From Shewanella psychromarinicola (GTDB taxonomy: Bacteria; Pseudomonadota; Gammaproteobacteria; Enterobacterales; Shewanellaceae), in the NCBI RefSeq assembly GCF_003855155.1, contig NZ_CP034073.1, forward strand, positions 5,022,001 through 5,086,000: 64,000 bases of DNA, given 5' to 3'. The notes beneath the pieces are model-generated. The model did not search any database. It saw only the letters and a list, made by a program, of their open reading frames with translations, and was not told the DNA's origin. The stretch's first letter is position 1. Each line of letters begins with the position of its first letter. A program made the translations under genes and the position numbers. Below are positions 28,762-36,950 of this stretch, piece after piece.

Positions 28762-28772
28762 CAGTATTCCCC

Positions 28773-29477
28773 TTAGCGGTTACGAGTGCCGGTGGCAGCG
28801 TGTTGATACATCGAAAAATCACATACTTGACCATCAACAATCTGAATATTGCGCTGAGCGCGGCGGGCCAATTCTGGGTCATGGGTCACCATGATAATGG
28901 TGGTACCGTTTTGATTGATATTTTCCAGTAATTCCATCACTTGGCGTGCCATTAAGCTGTCTAGGTTCCCTGTGGGTTCGTCGGCGAGTAAAAACCGTGG
29001 CTCCCCCGCTAATGCACGCGCTATCGCGACGCGCTGTTGTTGCCCGCCAGACAATTGGGTCGGTAAATGCTTCATCCGCGCACCTAAGCCCACTTGTTCA
29101 AGAGCCGATTCAACTCGGCGCTTACGCTCGCTGGCATTCATACCGCGATAACGTAATGGTACTTCGACGTTTTCGGCTAAATTAAGATCGGTGATTAAAT
29201 TAAAACCTTGAAAAATAAAGCCGATTTTTTCATTGCGCACTTTGGCACTTTTGTTATCGCTTAAATTAGACACATTAACGCCATCAAGACGATACTCGCC
29301 AGCAGTAAACCCTTCTAGCAGACCAGCAATATTCAAAAAGGTGGTTTTACCCGAACCAGACGGACCGGTAACCGCGACAAACTCGCCTTCATTAACTTCA
29401 AGATTAAAATCGCGCAGGGCATGGGTTTCAACTAAATCAGTTTTGAACACTTTGCTGATGTTTTTCATGGATAACAT
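28773..29477 (-). CDS. ABC transporter ATP-binding protein (LolD/MacB type)
   Basis: The 234-residue ATPase powers the FtsX-like permease pair. Walker A is [12 protein letters not shown], the signature is [15 protein letters not shown] and Walker B is [13 protein letters not shown], which is the exact LolD/MacB subgroup form (ADEPTGNLD). An AAGGAAAG sequence precedes the ATG. The gene lies between a small membrane protein gene and the permeases, on the same strand. Confidence 0.92.
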   Translation of the reverse strand: MLSMKNISKVFKTDLVETHALRDFNLEVNEGEFVAVTGPSGSGKTTFLNIAGLLEGFTAGEYRLDGVNVSNLSDNKSAKVRNEKIGFIFQGFNLITDLNLAENVEVPLRYRGMNASERKRRVESALEQVGLGARMKHLPTQLSGGQQQRVAIARALAGEPRFLLADEPTGNLDSLMARQVMELLENINQNGTTIIMVTHDPELARRAQRNIQIVDGQVCDFSMYQHAATGTRNR

Positions 29478-29634
29478 AGTGACTTTCCTTGGTGAATTTG
29501 GGGTAACATCCCAGCGGCTATGGCTGTTGATGTAAATACGGTTGATGTAAATGCTGCTAATTCAAATTCTGTCGGTACTAATTCTGTTGACGCGATTTCT
29601 ATTGACGCCAATTTGGTGGTGCAAATAACGCTAA

Positions 29635-29856
29635 CTACAGCAGCAATTTAATTTGGCCGAATGTACTGATAGCAATATCGACACTGACTCTATGGCTATC
29701 ACCCAATAATCGAGTGGAGACATGGCTACTCATATCAATTAATTGCAAACTCACAGATAGCCAATCGGTATGATTATCAATTCGATAGATAACCGCCACC
29801 ACCAAAAGAAACAGGGCCGCTAGCGTAATAAGCTGTCTACGTTGTGTGAATGTCAT
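29635..29856 (-). CDS. Small single-helix membrane protein in the efflux operon
   Basis: This 73-residue protein has one hydrophobic helix (LITLAALFLLVVAVIY, about residues 9-24), then a polar part of about 48 residues ending in KLLL. I recognise no family. A good AAGGATATTCC leader precedes the ATG and it lies 53 bp after the adaptor gene and 157 bp before the ATPase gene, all on one strand. It is probably a real gene; it could be an accessory subunit of the pump. Confidence 0.55.
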   Translation of the reverse strand: MTFTQRRQLITLAALFLLVVAVIYRIDNHTDWLSVSLQLIDMSSHVSTRLLGDSHRVSVDIAISTFGQIKLLL

Positions 29857-29909
29857 GGAATATCCTTACTCTGTTGAGTGTTTCGTTATTTGCTTATTTG
29901 TCGACTCGC

Positions 29910-31169
29910 TTATCGGATCTGAATCTTGGGTTCATTTTTAAAGGTTTCGGTGCCCGATATCACCCACACCTCACCTTCTTCACCCCCTTCAAGCACTTCA
30001 ACTTGGCTCATACTGCGTGCGCCAAGCTTGACCGTTTTATGGCGGGCAACAGACTCACTAACTTGGTAGGCCACTTCACCGCCAAGGTTGAGAAAATCAC
30101 CGCGCTTTACCATCAACACATTGGGGCGATTTTCCAGTAATACTCGGGCAGATAAACGTTGGTTTTGGCGCAAAGATAAGGTATTACTATCGGCAAAACG
30201 CACTCTGGCAGTCACTTCACGGTTGCGTACTTCAGGTGATATTGACGACAATTGCCCTACCACATTGACGTTGCCAAAGCTCAGCTCAACATCCATACCC
30301 AGTCCCAACTCATCAGCATAAGACTCTGGCACAGCCAGTTCTGCTTCAAAGGCCGTTAAATCGACTACGGTTAACATCGGCTGGCTCGCGCCAATACGGG
30401 CCTTTTGCTCCACCAGCCAATTACCAATAATGCCGCTAACAGGCGCAATAATATTGAGGGCATTGGCTTGGCGGGTTAACTCACTCACTACCAGTGCTTG
30501 GCGTTGTACTTCAAGGGTACGGTTTTTAATTTCAAAACTGAGGGTGTCGCGCATCAACTCGACTTCTTGCTGGGCGTGCTTATGCAGTAATTTTGCTTTG
30601 TGTAAGTCATCTTTGCTTTTTTCAAAATCGATTTTGCTGATCAAACTCGACTCAATCAATTGATCGCCACGACGGCTTTCGCGATCAGCGGCTTCTAAAT
30701 CCACTTTCGCCATGTCTAATATCTGGCTCACCCTAAGCTGCTCGCGGCGGGCATCCAACTTAGACCGCTCTAAATTACCTTGCATACCTTCAAGTAATGA
30801 CTGCTGCTGTTGCAGCTCACTTTGCAAACGCGGGCTTTCAATCTTGGCCACCACTTGTCCCTGCTCAACTTCATCGCCGGGCAGACTGAGTAACGTCACC
30901 ACACCTTCTTCAGTGCTGTATAAAATCGGCGCGTTAGCCGCCACAATTTTACCTGTGGTGGCGATATCACGAACCAAGGTGCCACGGGTTAGCGTTGCTA
31001 AGCGTAAGTCAGCACCATCAACTGAACGCACTGAGCTGTCATGGCCTAAACTTGCCCACACCAATGCACTCATCAAAATAGCACCGCAGCCTATTATCAA
31101 GGGTAAGCGCAACTTATTGCCTAATTTCGGCGCGATAACGGTATCTTGGCTACTTGTGTCTTTAATCAT
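29910..31169 (-). CDS. HlyD-type periplasmic adaptor of the ABC efflux module
   Basis: The product (419 residues) is an inner-membrane-anchored adaptor that links the MacB-type pump to an outer-membrane channel. It has a single N-terminal helix (LPLIIGCGAILMSALVWASL). A split lipoyl domain follows (VTLLSLPGDEVEQGQVVAKI and APVSGIIGNWLVEQKARIG) around a long alpha-helical hairpin (about residues 100-210), then a beta-barrel. I chose the ATG at 31169; the longer frame to 31238 would run over the sigma-54 promoter, and GGGGAA lies just before the chosen start. No outer-membrane factor gene is nearby. Confidence 0.85.
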   Translation of the reverse strand: MIKDTSSQDTVIAPKLGNKLRLPLIIGCGAILMSALVWASLGHDSSVRSVDGADLRLATLTRGTLVRDIATTGKIVAANAPILYSTEEGVVTLLSLPGDEVEQGQVVAKIESPRLQSELQQQQSLLEGMQGNLERSKLDARREQLRVSQILDMAKVDLEAADRESRRGDQLIESSLISKIDFEKSKDDLHKAKLLHKHAQQEVELMRDTLSFEIKNRTLEVQRQALVVSELTRQANALNIIAPVSGIIGNWLVEQKARIGASQPMLTVVDLTAFEAELAVPESYADELGLGMDVELSFGNVNVVGQLSSISPEVRNREVTARVRFADSNTLSLRQNQRLSARVLLENRPNVLMVKRGDFLNLGGEVAYQVSESVARHKTVKLGARSMSQVEVLEGGEEGEVWVISGTETFKNEPKIQIR

Positions 31170-31225
31170 CTCTGTTCCCCAGTCGGTGCTGACAACACAC
31201 ACCACTTCACGTATATACCAAGATA

Positions 31226-31243
31226 AAGCACAAGCCATGCCAA
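31226..31243 (-). promoter_or_regulatory. Sigma-54 promoter of the ABC efflux operon
   Basis: The minus strand reads TTGGCATGGCTTGTGCTTT. It contains GG-N10-GC, the -24/-12 spacing required by sigma-54 (consensus TGGCACG-N4-TTGCA). It lies about 57 bp before the adaptor start and has UAS-like palindromes upstream. Confidence 0.75.
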
Positions 31244-31307
31244 TAGTTACTTATTGTTATTTTTCATAATGATAAAGATTTAAACTGATGATCGAACACT
31301 CTAAAAG

Positions 31308-31367
31308 TGTCCGCGGACAGATATAAAAACTGTCCGGTTATAGAAAAGTGTCCGAGCGGACACTTTT
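31308..31367. promoter_or_regulatory. Palindromic activator sites upstream of the sigma-54 promoter
   Basis: Three sites share TGTCCG: a perfect 12-bp palindrome TGTCCGCGGACA (31308-31319), a half site TGTCCGGTTA (31331-31340) and AAAAGTGTCCG-AG-CGGACACTTTT (31344-31367). They lie about 65-125 bp upstream of the -24 element, the usual distance for an NtrC-type activator. The last could also act as a terminator hairpin. Confidence 0.7.
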
Positions 31368-31472
31368 TGTTTTATGGATATAGGGGGTTATCTACTTCGC
31401 GAACAGAAACGATTGATGCCTGTAGGTAATATATTTAATAGTGATTAAATCATTTTTGGTCAAAAGTGTGTT

Positions 31473-31792
31473 TAAGATATGGCCTGCGGCCACTAACGCT
31501 TAAGATCGCAAGGTTCCACCCTGCACGGGCCAAAAGGGGATCAACAGCAATCCCCTCTTGGATCACCCCTGCCGTTCCGGCAACATTTTCGCTGTTTAAC
31601 CAAACAACAGCAGCGAAAAAATTGCGACGGAAATTGATCCAGCTTTAAACCGTATTTGTAGCCGTCTTCGGCCTTATTCGAAAATGCTAACGCTTCCGAT
31701 GGGGCATCCCTTCCCCTCGAAAGCTAGCTGGCCGTCCATGGCCAGCTCACGTCATTTTCTTCAACGGCCTCAAGTCCAGAGTTGAATTTAGG
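31473..31792 (+). repeat. Dispersed repeat, left arm of an inverted pair
   Basis: This roughly 315-bp segment aligns by eye with the reverse complement of 35692-36003. Shared blocks include ATGGCCTGCGGCCACTAACG, CGAAAATGCTAACGCTTCCG and TTCTTCAACGGCCTCAAG. It has no credible ORF; the 31466-31648 frame is a by-product. Confidence 0.8.
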
Positions 31793-31963
31793 CATTTTCA
31801 ATCAAGACTTCTAAGTAAATTAGGGACAGAAATGTGCCAGTCATCAAAATCAGAAATGGACAAAAGTGAGTTTGAGGTATTAATTAACTCAGCTTACTTG
31901 GTATTGGTTTAGCTTGATTTATAACGTAGCTTCATTTGAACTTATTGCCTGCAGCATGCTGAT

Positions 31964-32053
31964 GTGCAGATGATTAAGCGAGACGCCACGAGCACATCCC
32001 TGTGGGCTTAACCAAAACATCCCTGTTTTGGATACTCGCTGACTCATCTACAC
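31964..32053. repeat. Palindromic element of about 90 bp
   Basis: Outer arms GTGCAGATGA..GCGAG (31964-31982) and CTCGC..TCATCTACAC (32035-32053) pair imperfectly. The interior holds the small hairpin CCAAAACATCCCTGTTTTGG. It lies between the left repeat arm and the intron 3' end. Confidence 0.55.
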
Positions 32054-32183
32054 CTGTAATTTAACTCTCTTCGATTTAGCCGCATAGTTGTCTATAGGTA
32101 AAAGCTAAAGAGGAAAAGCTCAAATCTAATTAGCTGACTTACTTTGGTCGGATAGGCGACACCTGTTACCAAGTGCCGCCCTC

Positions 32184-32220
32184 CTAAGAACCGTACGTGC
32201 AACTTTCACTGCATACGGCT
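32184..32220 (-). ncRNA. Group II intron domain V
   Basis: The catalytic hairpin reads GAGCCGTATGCAG, GAAA-type tip region, then GCACGTACGGTTCT on the minus strand. It is about 36 nt long with the usual two-base bulge and is the most conserved part of the intron. Confidence 0.85.
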
Positions 32221-32257
32221 CAAGCCTCCGCTAAGGCGTGTTCTGTTACCCAGCACC

Positions 32258-33730
32258 CTATATCGCAGCCAAGACGGGTTCGAACCATGAGTTTCTACCT
32301 TCCTTTGCCCGCTTGCGCGTACCTAAGTAAGCTGCATATTCGGGGTCGTAAGGTGTCGCTGCACTCCTGATTTTCACATGTCTTTGTATTAGCGTTTGAG
32401 CTATTTGGACAAGGTTAAACCGACAATCCATGTTCGCTATTTTCTGCCAACCATGAAATTGCCACTGTCCCTTACCATCCAAATAATATTTACGCCTCAC
32501 CCAGTCTTTACTTTTAGACGGATGACGCCTAACTGCCCAACGCCATAACAACCAGAAAAGTTGATGGCCTACATAACCGAAAACTTGCTTAGCAACACAA
32601 TGGCGATAATAGTTCGCCCACCCCCTCAGTTTCGGATTCAGTATTTTGATTAAATCGTTAACGGGTATTGTTGGATGTTTTCTGATGAATTCACGTAAGT
32701 TGCTCAGAAATGACAGAACGTTGCTCTTGCTCGGTTTAATGAGCAGTTTGCCGTTGTACTTCCTGATATTGAATCCCAGAAAGTCAAAACCATCATTGAT
32801 ATGAGTAATGTGTGTTTTCTCATCAGAGAGTGTTAAGCCCCTTTCCTGTAGAAAGCCAATGAGTTGCGGCTTGATTTCATTAACTAGGACTTCTTGCGAA
32901 GAACCTGTGATGACAAAATCGTCTGCGTATCCGATAAAGTTGACTCTATTCCCTGTTTTACGGGCAATAGACTTAACCAACTGTTCTAACCCAGCCAGCG
33001 TGAGCAACATAAGCGTAGGCGATATGATCCCACCTTGTGGTGTTCCTTCAGCTGTTTTATAGAACAATCCTTTATCAATATAACCACATCCAAGCCATTG
33101 TTTCAGCATTCGTTTATCTAATTGAATGTTGTCGATAAGCCATTGATGACCAATCTTATCGAAACAGGCTTTGATGTCACCCTCAAGAACCCATTGGCTA
33201 GAGCGCTTCATACATAAACATTTGAAGCACTGTGCAATTGCATCTGCTGCGCTTCGATTAGGTCGAAAGCCATAGCTATTAAGGTCGGCTACCGTTTCCG
33301 AAATAGGCTCCAAAGCGAGAAGATGAAGCGCTTGCTGCGCTCTGTCTATCATGCAGGGAATGCCTAAAGGTCTGAGTTTGCCGTTTTTCTTGGGGATGTA
33401 GATACGCCTGAGCGGTTTGGCATGATAGCCTTTTCGACTCAGTTGATTGACCGCAGTCATACAACGAGCATCACTGTTCCAAATGATGCCGTCAATTCCT
33501 GGTGTTTTGCTGCCTTTATTTTGAGAAACTCTTTTAACAGCAAGCAATTTTGCTGATGTAGAGTGGGTGAGTATCCACTGCAACGCTTTCGCCTTGCCGT
33601 GTTTACCTTCTCGGGTTGCTTTTGCAATGCGCATTTGAAGCTTTAATACATGTTGCTTAACCACTCTCCAGTTAATGGATTGCCATTGAGCATTGTCAGG
33701 AGATGCACTAACTTCGTTTGAAGCCATCAT
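32258..33730 (-). CDS. ltrA: Group II intron reverse transcriptase/maturase
   Basis: This 490-residue intron-encoded protein helps its own RNA splice and copies it into new DNA sites. The reverse transcriptase domain has LEGDIKACFDKIGHQWL (RT-3), AEGTPQGGIISPTLM (RT-4) and the catalytic YADD in FIGYADDFVITG (RT-5). The maturase X domain covers about residues 330-440 (LNPKLRGWANYYRHCV). The protein stops soon after YLGTRKRAKEG, so the HNH DNA endonuclease domain with its Cys pairs, common in this group, is missing. All core residues seen are intact. Confidence 0.93.
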   Translation of the reverse strand: MMASNEVSASPDNAQWQSINWRVVKQHVLKLQMRIAKATREGKHGKAKALQWILTHSTSAKLLAVKRVSQNKGSKTPGIDGIIWNSDARCMTAVNQLSRKGYHAKPLRRIYIPKKNGKLRPLGIPCMIDRAQQALHLLALEPISETVADLNSYGFRPNRSAADAIAQCFKCLCMKRSSQWVLEGDIKACFDKIGHQWLIDNIQLDKRMLKQWLGCGYIDKGLFYKTAEGTPQGGIISPTLMLLTLAGLEQLVKSIARKTGNRVNFIGYADDFVITGSSQEVLVNEIKPQLIGFLQERGLTLSDEKTHITHINDGFDFLGFNIRKYNGKLLIKPSKSNVLSFLSNLREFIRKHPTIPVNDLIKILNPKLRGWANYYRHCVAKQVFGYVGHQLFWLLWRWAVRRHPSKSKDWVRRKYYLDGKGQWQFHGWQKIANMDCRFNLVQIAQTLIQRHVKIRSAATPYDPEYAAYLGTRKRAKEGRNSWFEPVLAAI

Positions 33731-34397
33731 TTGCGTTTATCCTTGAATAAAGTTCTTCAAATCATCTTGCAACGGGAGACCAGCTAGAAGTCAGCTCGCT
33801 TTCGCGCCAGATAAAATCAGTATCCGCATTATTACAATGCGGCATTCGCTTTTTTCTAACCTCCTTTACCTGCATTACTATCGGTAGCCTTCACAGGTCA
33901 CTTTCCCCAAAGGGAGTGATACAGGCTTACCCTGTTCCGTATGTCGCGCAACGTCAGGTTAGATGCCCACTCTAGTGCGGAGAGTTATTTGATCACGAAA
34001 GAGCACTGCCCAATCTCTTTCCAACTCTCGTGCCTTTTGGCCACAGCGTATTAACCACTTCCGCTGATTCACGTATAACGCACCTTATATGGATTCACTT
34101 ATGTTCATCGTACTGACACCCTAGCACTTACCCGATTGTGGTTATCAGGAGGAACGTCCTCTCACGATTTTGTTCCCATTCGGTATAAAACCGAATTTCG
34201 TTACATTGTCAGACTCGCTGCTTTATTCAGAGTCTTAGGGGCATCTGGTGATACAGATGGTTCACTCTTATCGCGGTGAACAGCGCTTCATACGACCTCA
34301 GGTCGCACGGGCATAAACGCTTTAGGACTATGACTCTAATCATGCTTGTTTGGGTTAGACGAAGTATGGCTGTTTTAAACTTTAGTAAAGCTTAATT

Positions 34398-35258
34398 CTA
34401 AAGTCCAGACGTCCTTTTTAGATGGATATTTTGCAATTCCTTGATAGTTATTTCTTCAAGCCAAAACTCAACTTCCCCTTGTGACTTGAGTATTTCATCT
34501 TCTGACAACAAAGTCTTAATGTAAGATAGGTATTTATCTACAGAAGTATTGCCTAGTTCTTTCGATACGATTAAGAGACTATAGGCTTTCATTATATTTT
34601 TCTCAACGCCCCATCCTCTATAGAAATGATTGGCTAATCTTTGCGTTGCTTCCGCATTACCATTTATTGATGCTCGCCTACAATACTCAAACGATTTTTT
34701 GTAGTCTATTTTCGTTCCCCAACCATTTGTATAATAATCACAGACTTTGAGCTGTTCTGTATCGTTATCTTGTGCGGCGGCCAAATGCCACTTAAGAGCT
34801 TCTTTATAGTTAATCTTAACGCCTTCTCCAGTTTCATATGCTGATGCCAAAAAGATCTGCGAAGGGCGATCTCCTAAACTAGCTCCAGAAGAAAAAGCTT
34901 CAAATGCTTGTATAAAATCAATCTTACCGGCTATCGAGCCATCTTTATGCATAATTCCGATATGAAAATGTGCACTACCAATGTCATATTTTGCAGCAAA
35001 AGAAAAAAGTTCAAATGCTGCTTGATAGTTTTTCTCTACTCCCTTCCCATATAAATAGAAAACCCCTAAAGATAATGAACAATAAGGATTTGTTCCCGCA
35101 CAGACTTTTAATTTTTCAATATCTACCAGCTTGGAAGCAGCCTCAACAGTAACCGAAGCTGTGATTCCTTGACTGGACTCCTCAGCAGGAGGTTTATAGT
35201 CAGCTTCAACAACAGCGCTAAAAATGACTAAAGATAAAATAATATTTAAAACTTTGAT
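34398..35258 (-). CDS. Secreted Sel1-repeat protein without a canonical start codon
   Basis: Sel1-like repeats (AEYETGEGVKINYKEALKW-type units of 36 residues) run through the frame: YLYGKGVEKNYQAAFELFSF, SAYETGEGVKINYKEALKW, DYYTNGWGTKIDYKKSFEY and HFYRGWGVEKNIMKAYSLL. These alpha-helical repeats bind partner proteins. The frame extends well upstream of the first ATG (34952) and encodes a hydrophobic signal peptide, KIKVLNIILSLVIFSAVVEA, preceded by the ribosome site GAGGAG, but no ATG, GTG or TTG lies between. The bases after the site read ACAATAAAATC; a single missing G would have given ATGAAAATC. The gene may be inactivated or use a rare start. I cannot assign a target. Confidence 0.65.
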   Translation of the reverse strand: MKVLNIILSLVIFSAVVEADYKPPAEESSQGITASVTVEAASKLVDIEKLKVCAGTNPYCSLSLGVFYLYGKGVEKNYQAAFELFSFAAKYDIGSAHFHIGIMHKDGSIAGKIDFIQAFEAFSSGASLGDRPSQIFLASAYETGEGVKINYKEALKWHLAAAQDNDTEQLKVCDYYTNGWGTKIDYKKSFEYCRRASINGNAEATQRLANHFYRGWGVEKNIMKAYSLLIVSKELGNTSVDKYLSYIKTLLSEDEILKSQGEVEFWLEEITIKELQNIHLKRTSGL

Positions 35259-35346
35259 TTTATTGTCTCCTCACGAAGTTAACAGGCTATCATCCAGCGT
35301 CTTGAATAAATATCTACTTCACTTTCATTAAATATATCAATGTAAC

Positions 35347-35547
35347 CTATTGATGTAAATAGACTAATCCATCATCATCATCTAAGAATTCCAGGTTAGT
35401 CATTCCGCAAAATTGGACAAGAATATTTATAGGGTCTATTGCTACTACACATGGAAAATTAAGTTGTTGAAATATAGATGTTATATTTTTACACGCTAAT
35501 TTATCGATGCCATTTGAGCTGATTTTTGCATCGCTAATAGTGGCCAA
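35347..35547 (-). CDS. Possible small protein, unknown
   Basis: A 66-residue frame (MATISDAKISSNGIDKL start, acidic LDDDDG near the end) lies between the Sel1 gene and the right repeat arm. No signal peptide, helix or family is seen. Composition is like the surrounding AT-rich island. It may be the remnant of a longer gene. Low confidence. Confidence 0.3.
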   Translation of the reverse strand: MATISDAKISSNGIDKLACKNITSIFQQLNFPCVVAIDPINILVQFCGMTNLEFLDDDDGLVYLHQ

Positions 35548-35691
35548 TTCTTAGGGAATAATTATAACTGTACATTTACAGCTTGTAGGGAGTATGTCTG
35601 TAGCAGGATTTATTGAATAAATTAGTGACATTTAAAATCGGCTACTAACACATTTTGGGGCATAAACGTGTCAGATATACTGACTTTAAAA

Positions 35692-36003
35692 GGGACAAAT
35701 TCAACTCTGAACTTGAGGCCGTTGAAGAAAATAGCGTGAGCCTGACAGGACGTCAGGCTAGCTTTCGTTGGCCAAGGATGGCCTATCGGAAGCGTTAGCA
35801 TTTTCGAATAAGTCCGAAGACGGTTACAAATGAAGTTAAAAGCTGGATTAATCCCCATGGCGACCTTTTCGCTGTTTGAAAATGTTGCGGGGCGGCTGGG
35901 CCAATTTTTGATAAAGAGTAGAGTAAAGAGGGAACAGCCGTTGGTTTCCTCTTGGTCTGGTGTGGGCGAAGCGCCACGACGTTAGTGGCCGCAGGCCATA
36001 AGA
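35692..36003 (-). repeat. Dispersed repeat, right arm of an inverted pair
   Basis: This is the inverted counterpart of 31473-31792. The two arms enclose about 3.9 kb with the group II intron and the Sel1 gene. The frame at 35795-36028 is within the repeat and not a credible gene. Confidence 0.8.
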
Positions 36004-36032
36004 AACAGTGCAAAACGCACCAGTTCAATAAT

Positions 36033-36899
36033 CTACCCTCTTACTTTATCCAACGCCCCACAAACCGCATTAACGCCTTGAATCGCCCTTGGGGTGGCCC
36101 GATGAAGTAAATCGGCATCAAACTGATAAATATGCTGATTTTTTACTGCGGGTAATTCAGGCCAATCTGCCCAGTTGATGCCTAATACATTGCCTTCATC
36201 TTGGCTTTGTAAAATTACTTCGGCTCCAGTTAATAACACATTCTCAATACTGATTTGCGGGTACTCACTAGCAGCGTCATAAAACACATTTTCACCGTGG
36301 CACACTTCTATAAGGTGTTGGATCCAACTGCCTTTTGCAACGGTCATTAGTGGTGTAGACCATAACTGATAAAACACTTTGACTGCGGGTTTGGCTTGGT
36401 TTTTTAGCCTGATTTGGGCTAGTTGTTGACGATAATCTGTCGCCACTTGCTGCGCTTGCGCCTGGTGACCCGTCAGTTTACCGAGCGCTTCAAGATCAGT
36501 GGCCACATCGGCTAAGTTTTTAGGGTCGCTATTAAACAGACTAAAGCCTAAATCACGCAGCTGATTAATGTCGCCCTGTTTGTTGCCACTTTGCCAAACG
36601 ATGACCAAATCTGGATTTAGCTCAATCACCCGCTCTATTTGAATACCATAATAGCCACCAATACGGGGAATATCTTTAGCCGCTGCGGGATAATCTGCAT
36701 AATCAGTAGTAGCTAAAATTGACTCCCCAGCACCAATAGCAAACAGCATTTCAACCCCATGAGGTGACAAGGCAATAATCCTTTTGGCTGGTAGCTTTTG
36801 TTGTTGAGCTTGTACTGAAGTGAGTTCAGCCGCTGGTAAAATCAACGACACCGACAATAATCCAATGACAATGCTCAGCGATAAAAATAGACGCAACAA
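36033..36899 (-). CDS. btuF: Periplasmic vitamin B12-binding protein (BtuF-like)
   Basis: BtuF captures cobalamin in the periplasm for the BtuCD importer. The 288-residue protein has a signal peptide (LFLSLSIVIGLLSVSLILPA) and the two-lobe helical-backbone receptor fold with RIIALSPHGVEMLFAIGAGESILATTDY, IGGYYGIQIERVIELNPDLVIVW, and SPLMTVAKGSWIQHLIEVCHG-like lobe-two sequences. It starts with TTG at 36899, preceded by AAGGAAA. The btuC and btuD genes of this window are 21 kb away under a cobalamin riboswitch; no riboswitch is seen here. The assignment rests on family resemblance; a heme or iron-chelate binder is the alternative. Confidence 0.8.
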   Translation of the reverse strand: MLRLFLSLSIVIGLLSVSLILPAAELTSVQAQQQKLPAKRIIALSPHGVEMLFAIGAGESILATTDYADYPAAAKDIPRIGGYYGIQIERVIELNPDLVIVWQSGNKQGDINQLRDLGFSLFNSDPKNLADVATDLEALGKLTGHQAQAQQVATDYRQQLAQIRLKNQAKPAVKVFYQLWSTPLMTVAKGSWIQHLIEVCHGENVFYDAASEYPQISIENVLLTGAEVILQSQDEGNVLGINWADWPELPAVKNQHIYQFDADLLHRATPRAIQGVNAVCGALDKVRG

Positions 36900-36950
36900 G
36901 ATGTTTTCCTTAATGCCTGATGTTAATTAAAAGCGACTAATCAAAAGTGG

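Larger units (their letters stand above)
32147..34308 (-). mobile_element. Group II intron (complete, about 2.16 kb)
   Basis: On the minus strand the 5' end is GTGCGACCTGAGG at 34308, the GUGYG consensus of group II introns. It is followed by about 580 bp of structured RNA and then the maturase gene. Past the maturase stop, domain V is recognisable as GAGCCGTATGCAGTGAAAG up to ACGTACGGTTCT (about 32184-32220). Domain VI follows as the GGCGGCAC..GTGTCGCC stem with a nearby unpaired A. The 3' end is placed at about 32147 after CTATCCGAC and is uncertain by a few bases. The element should be a self-splicing retroelement inserted in a non-coding spacer. Confidence 0.88.

Noticed and set aside
31344..31367. 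Palindrome read purely as a terminator
   Set aside because: It shares the TGTCCG core with two other nearby sites at the right distance from a sigma-54 promoter, so an activator site is more likely; a dual role is not excluded.
31466..31648. Small plus-strand protein of 60 residues
   Set aside because: It lies inside the left dispersed repeat arm.
32270..32290. GGTTCGAACC, resembling a tRNA T-loop
   Set aside because: It is inside the maturase gene and no acceptor or anticodon stems surround it.
35795..36028. Small minus-strand protein of 77 residues
   Set aside because: It lies inside the dispersed repeat; the matching frame in the other arm is not conserved as protein.
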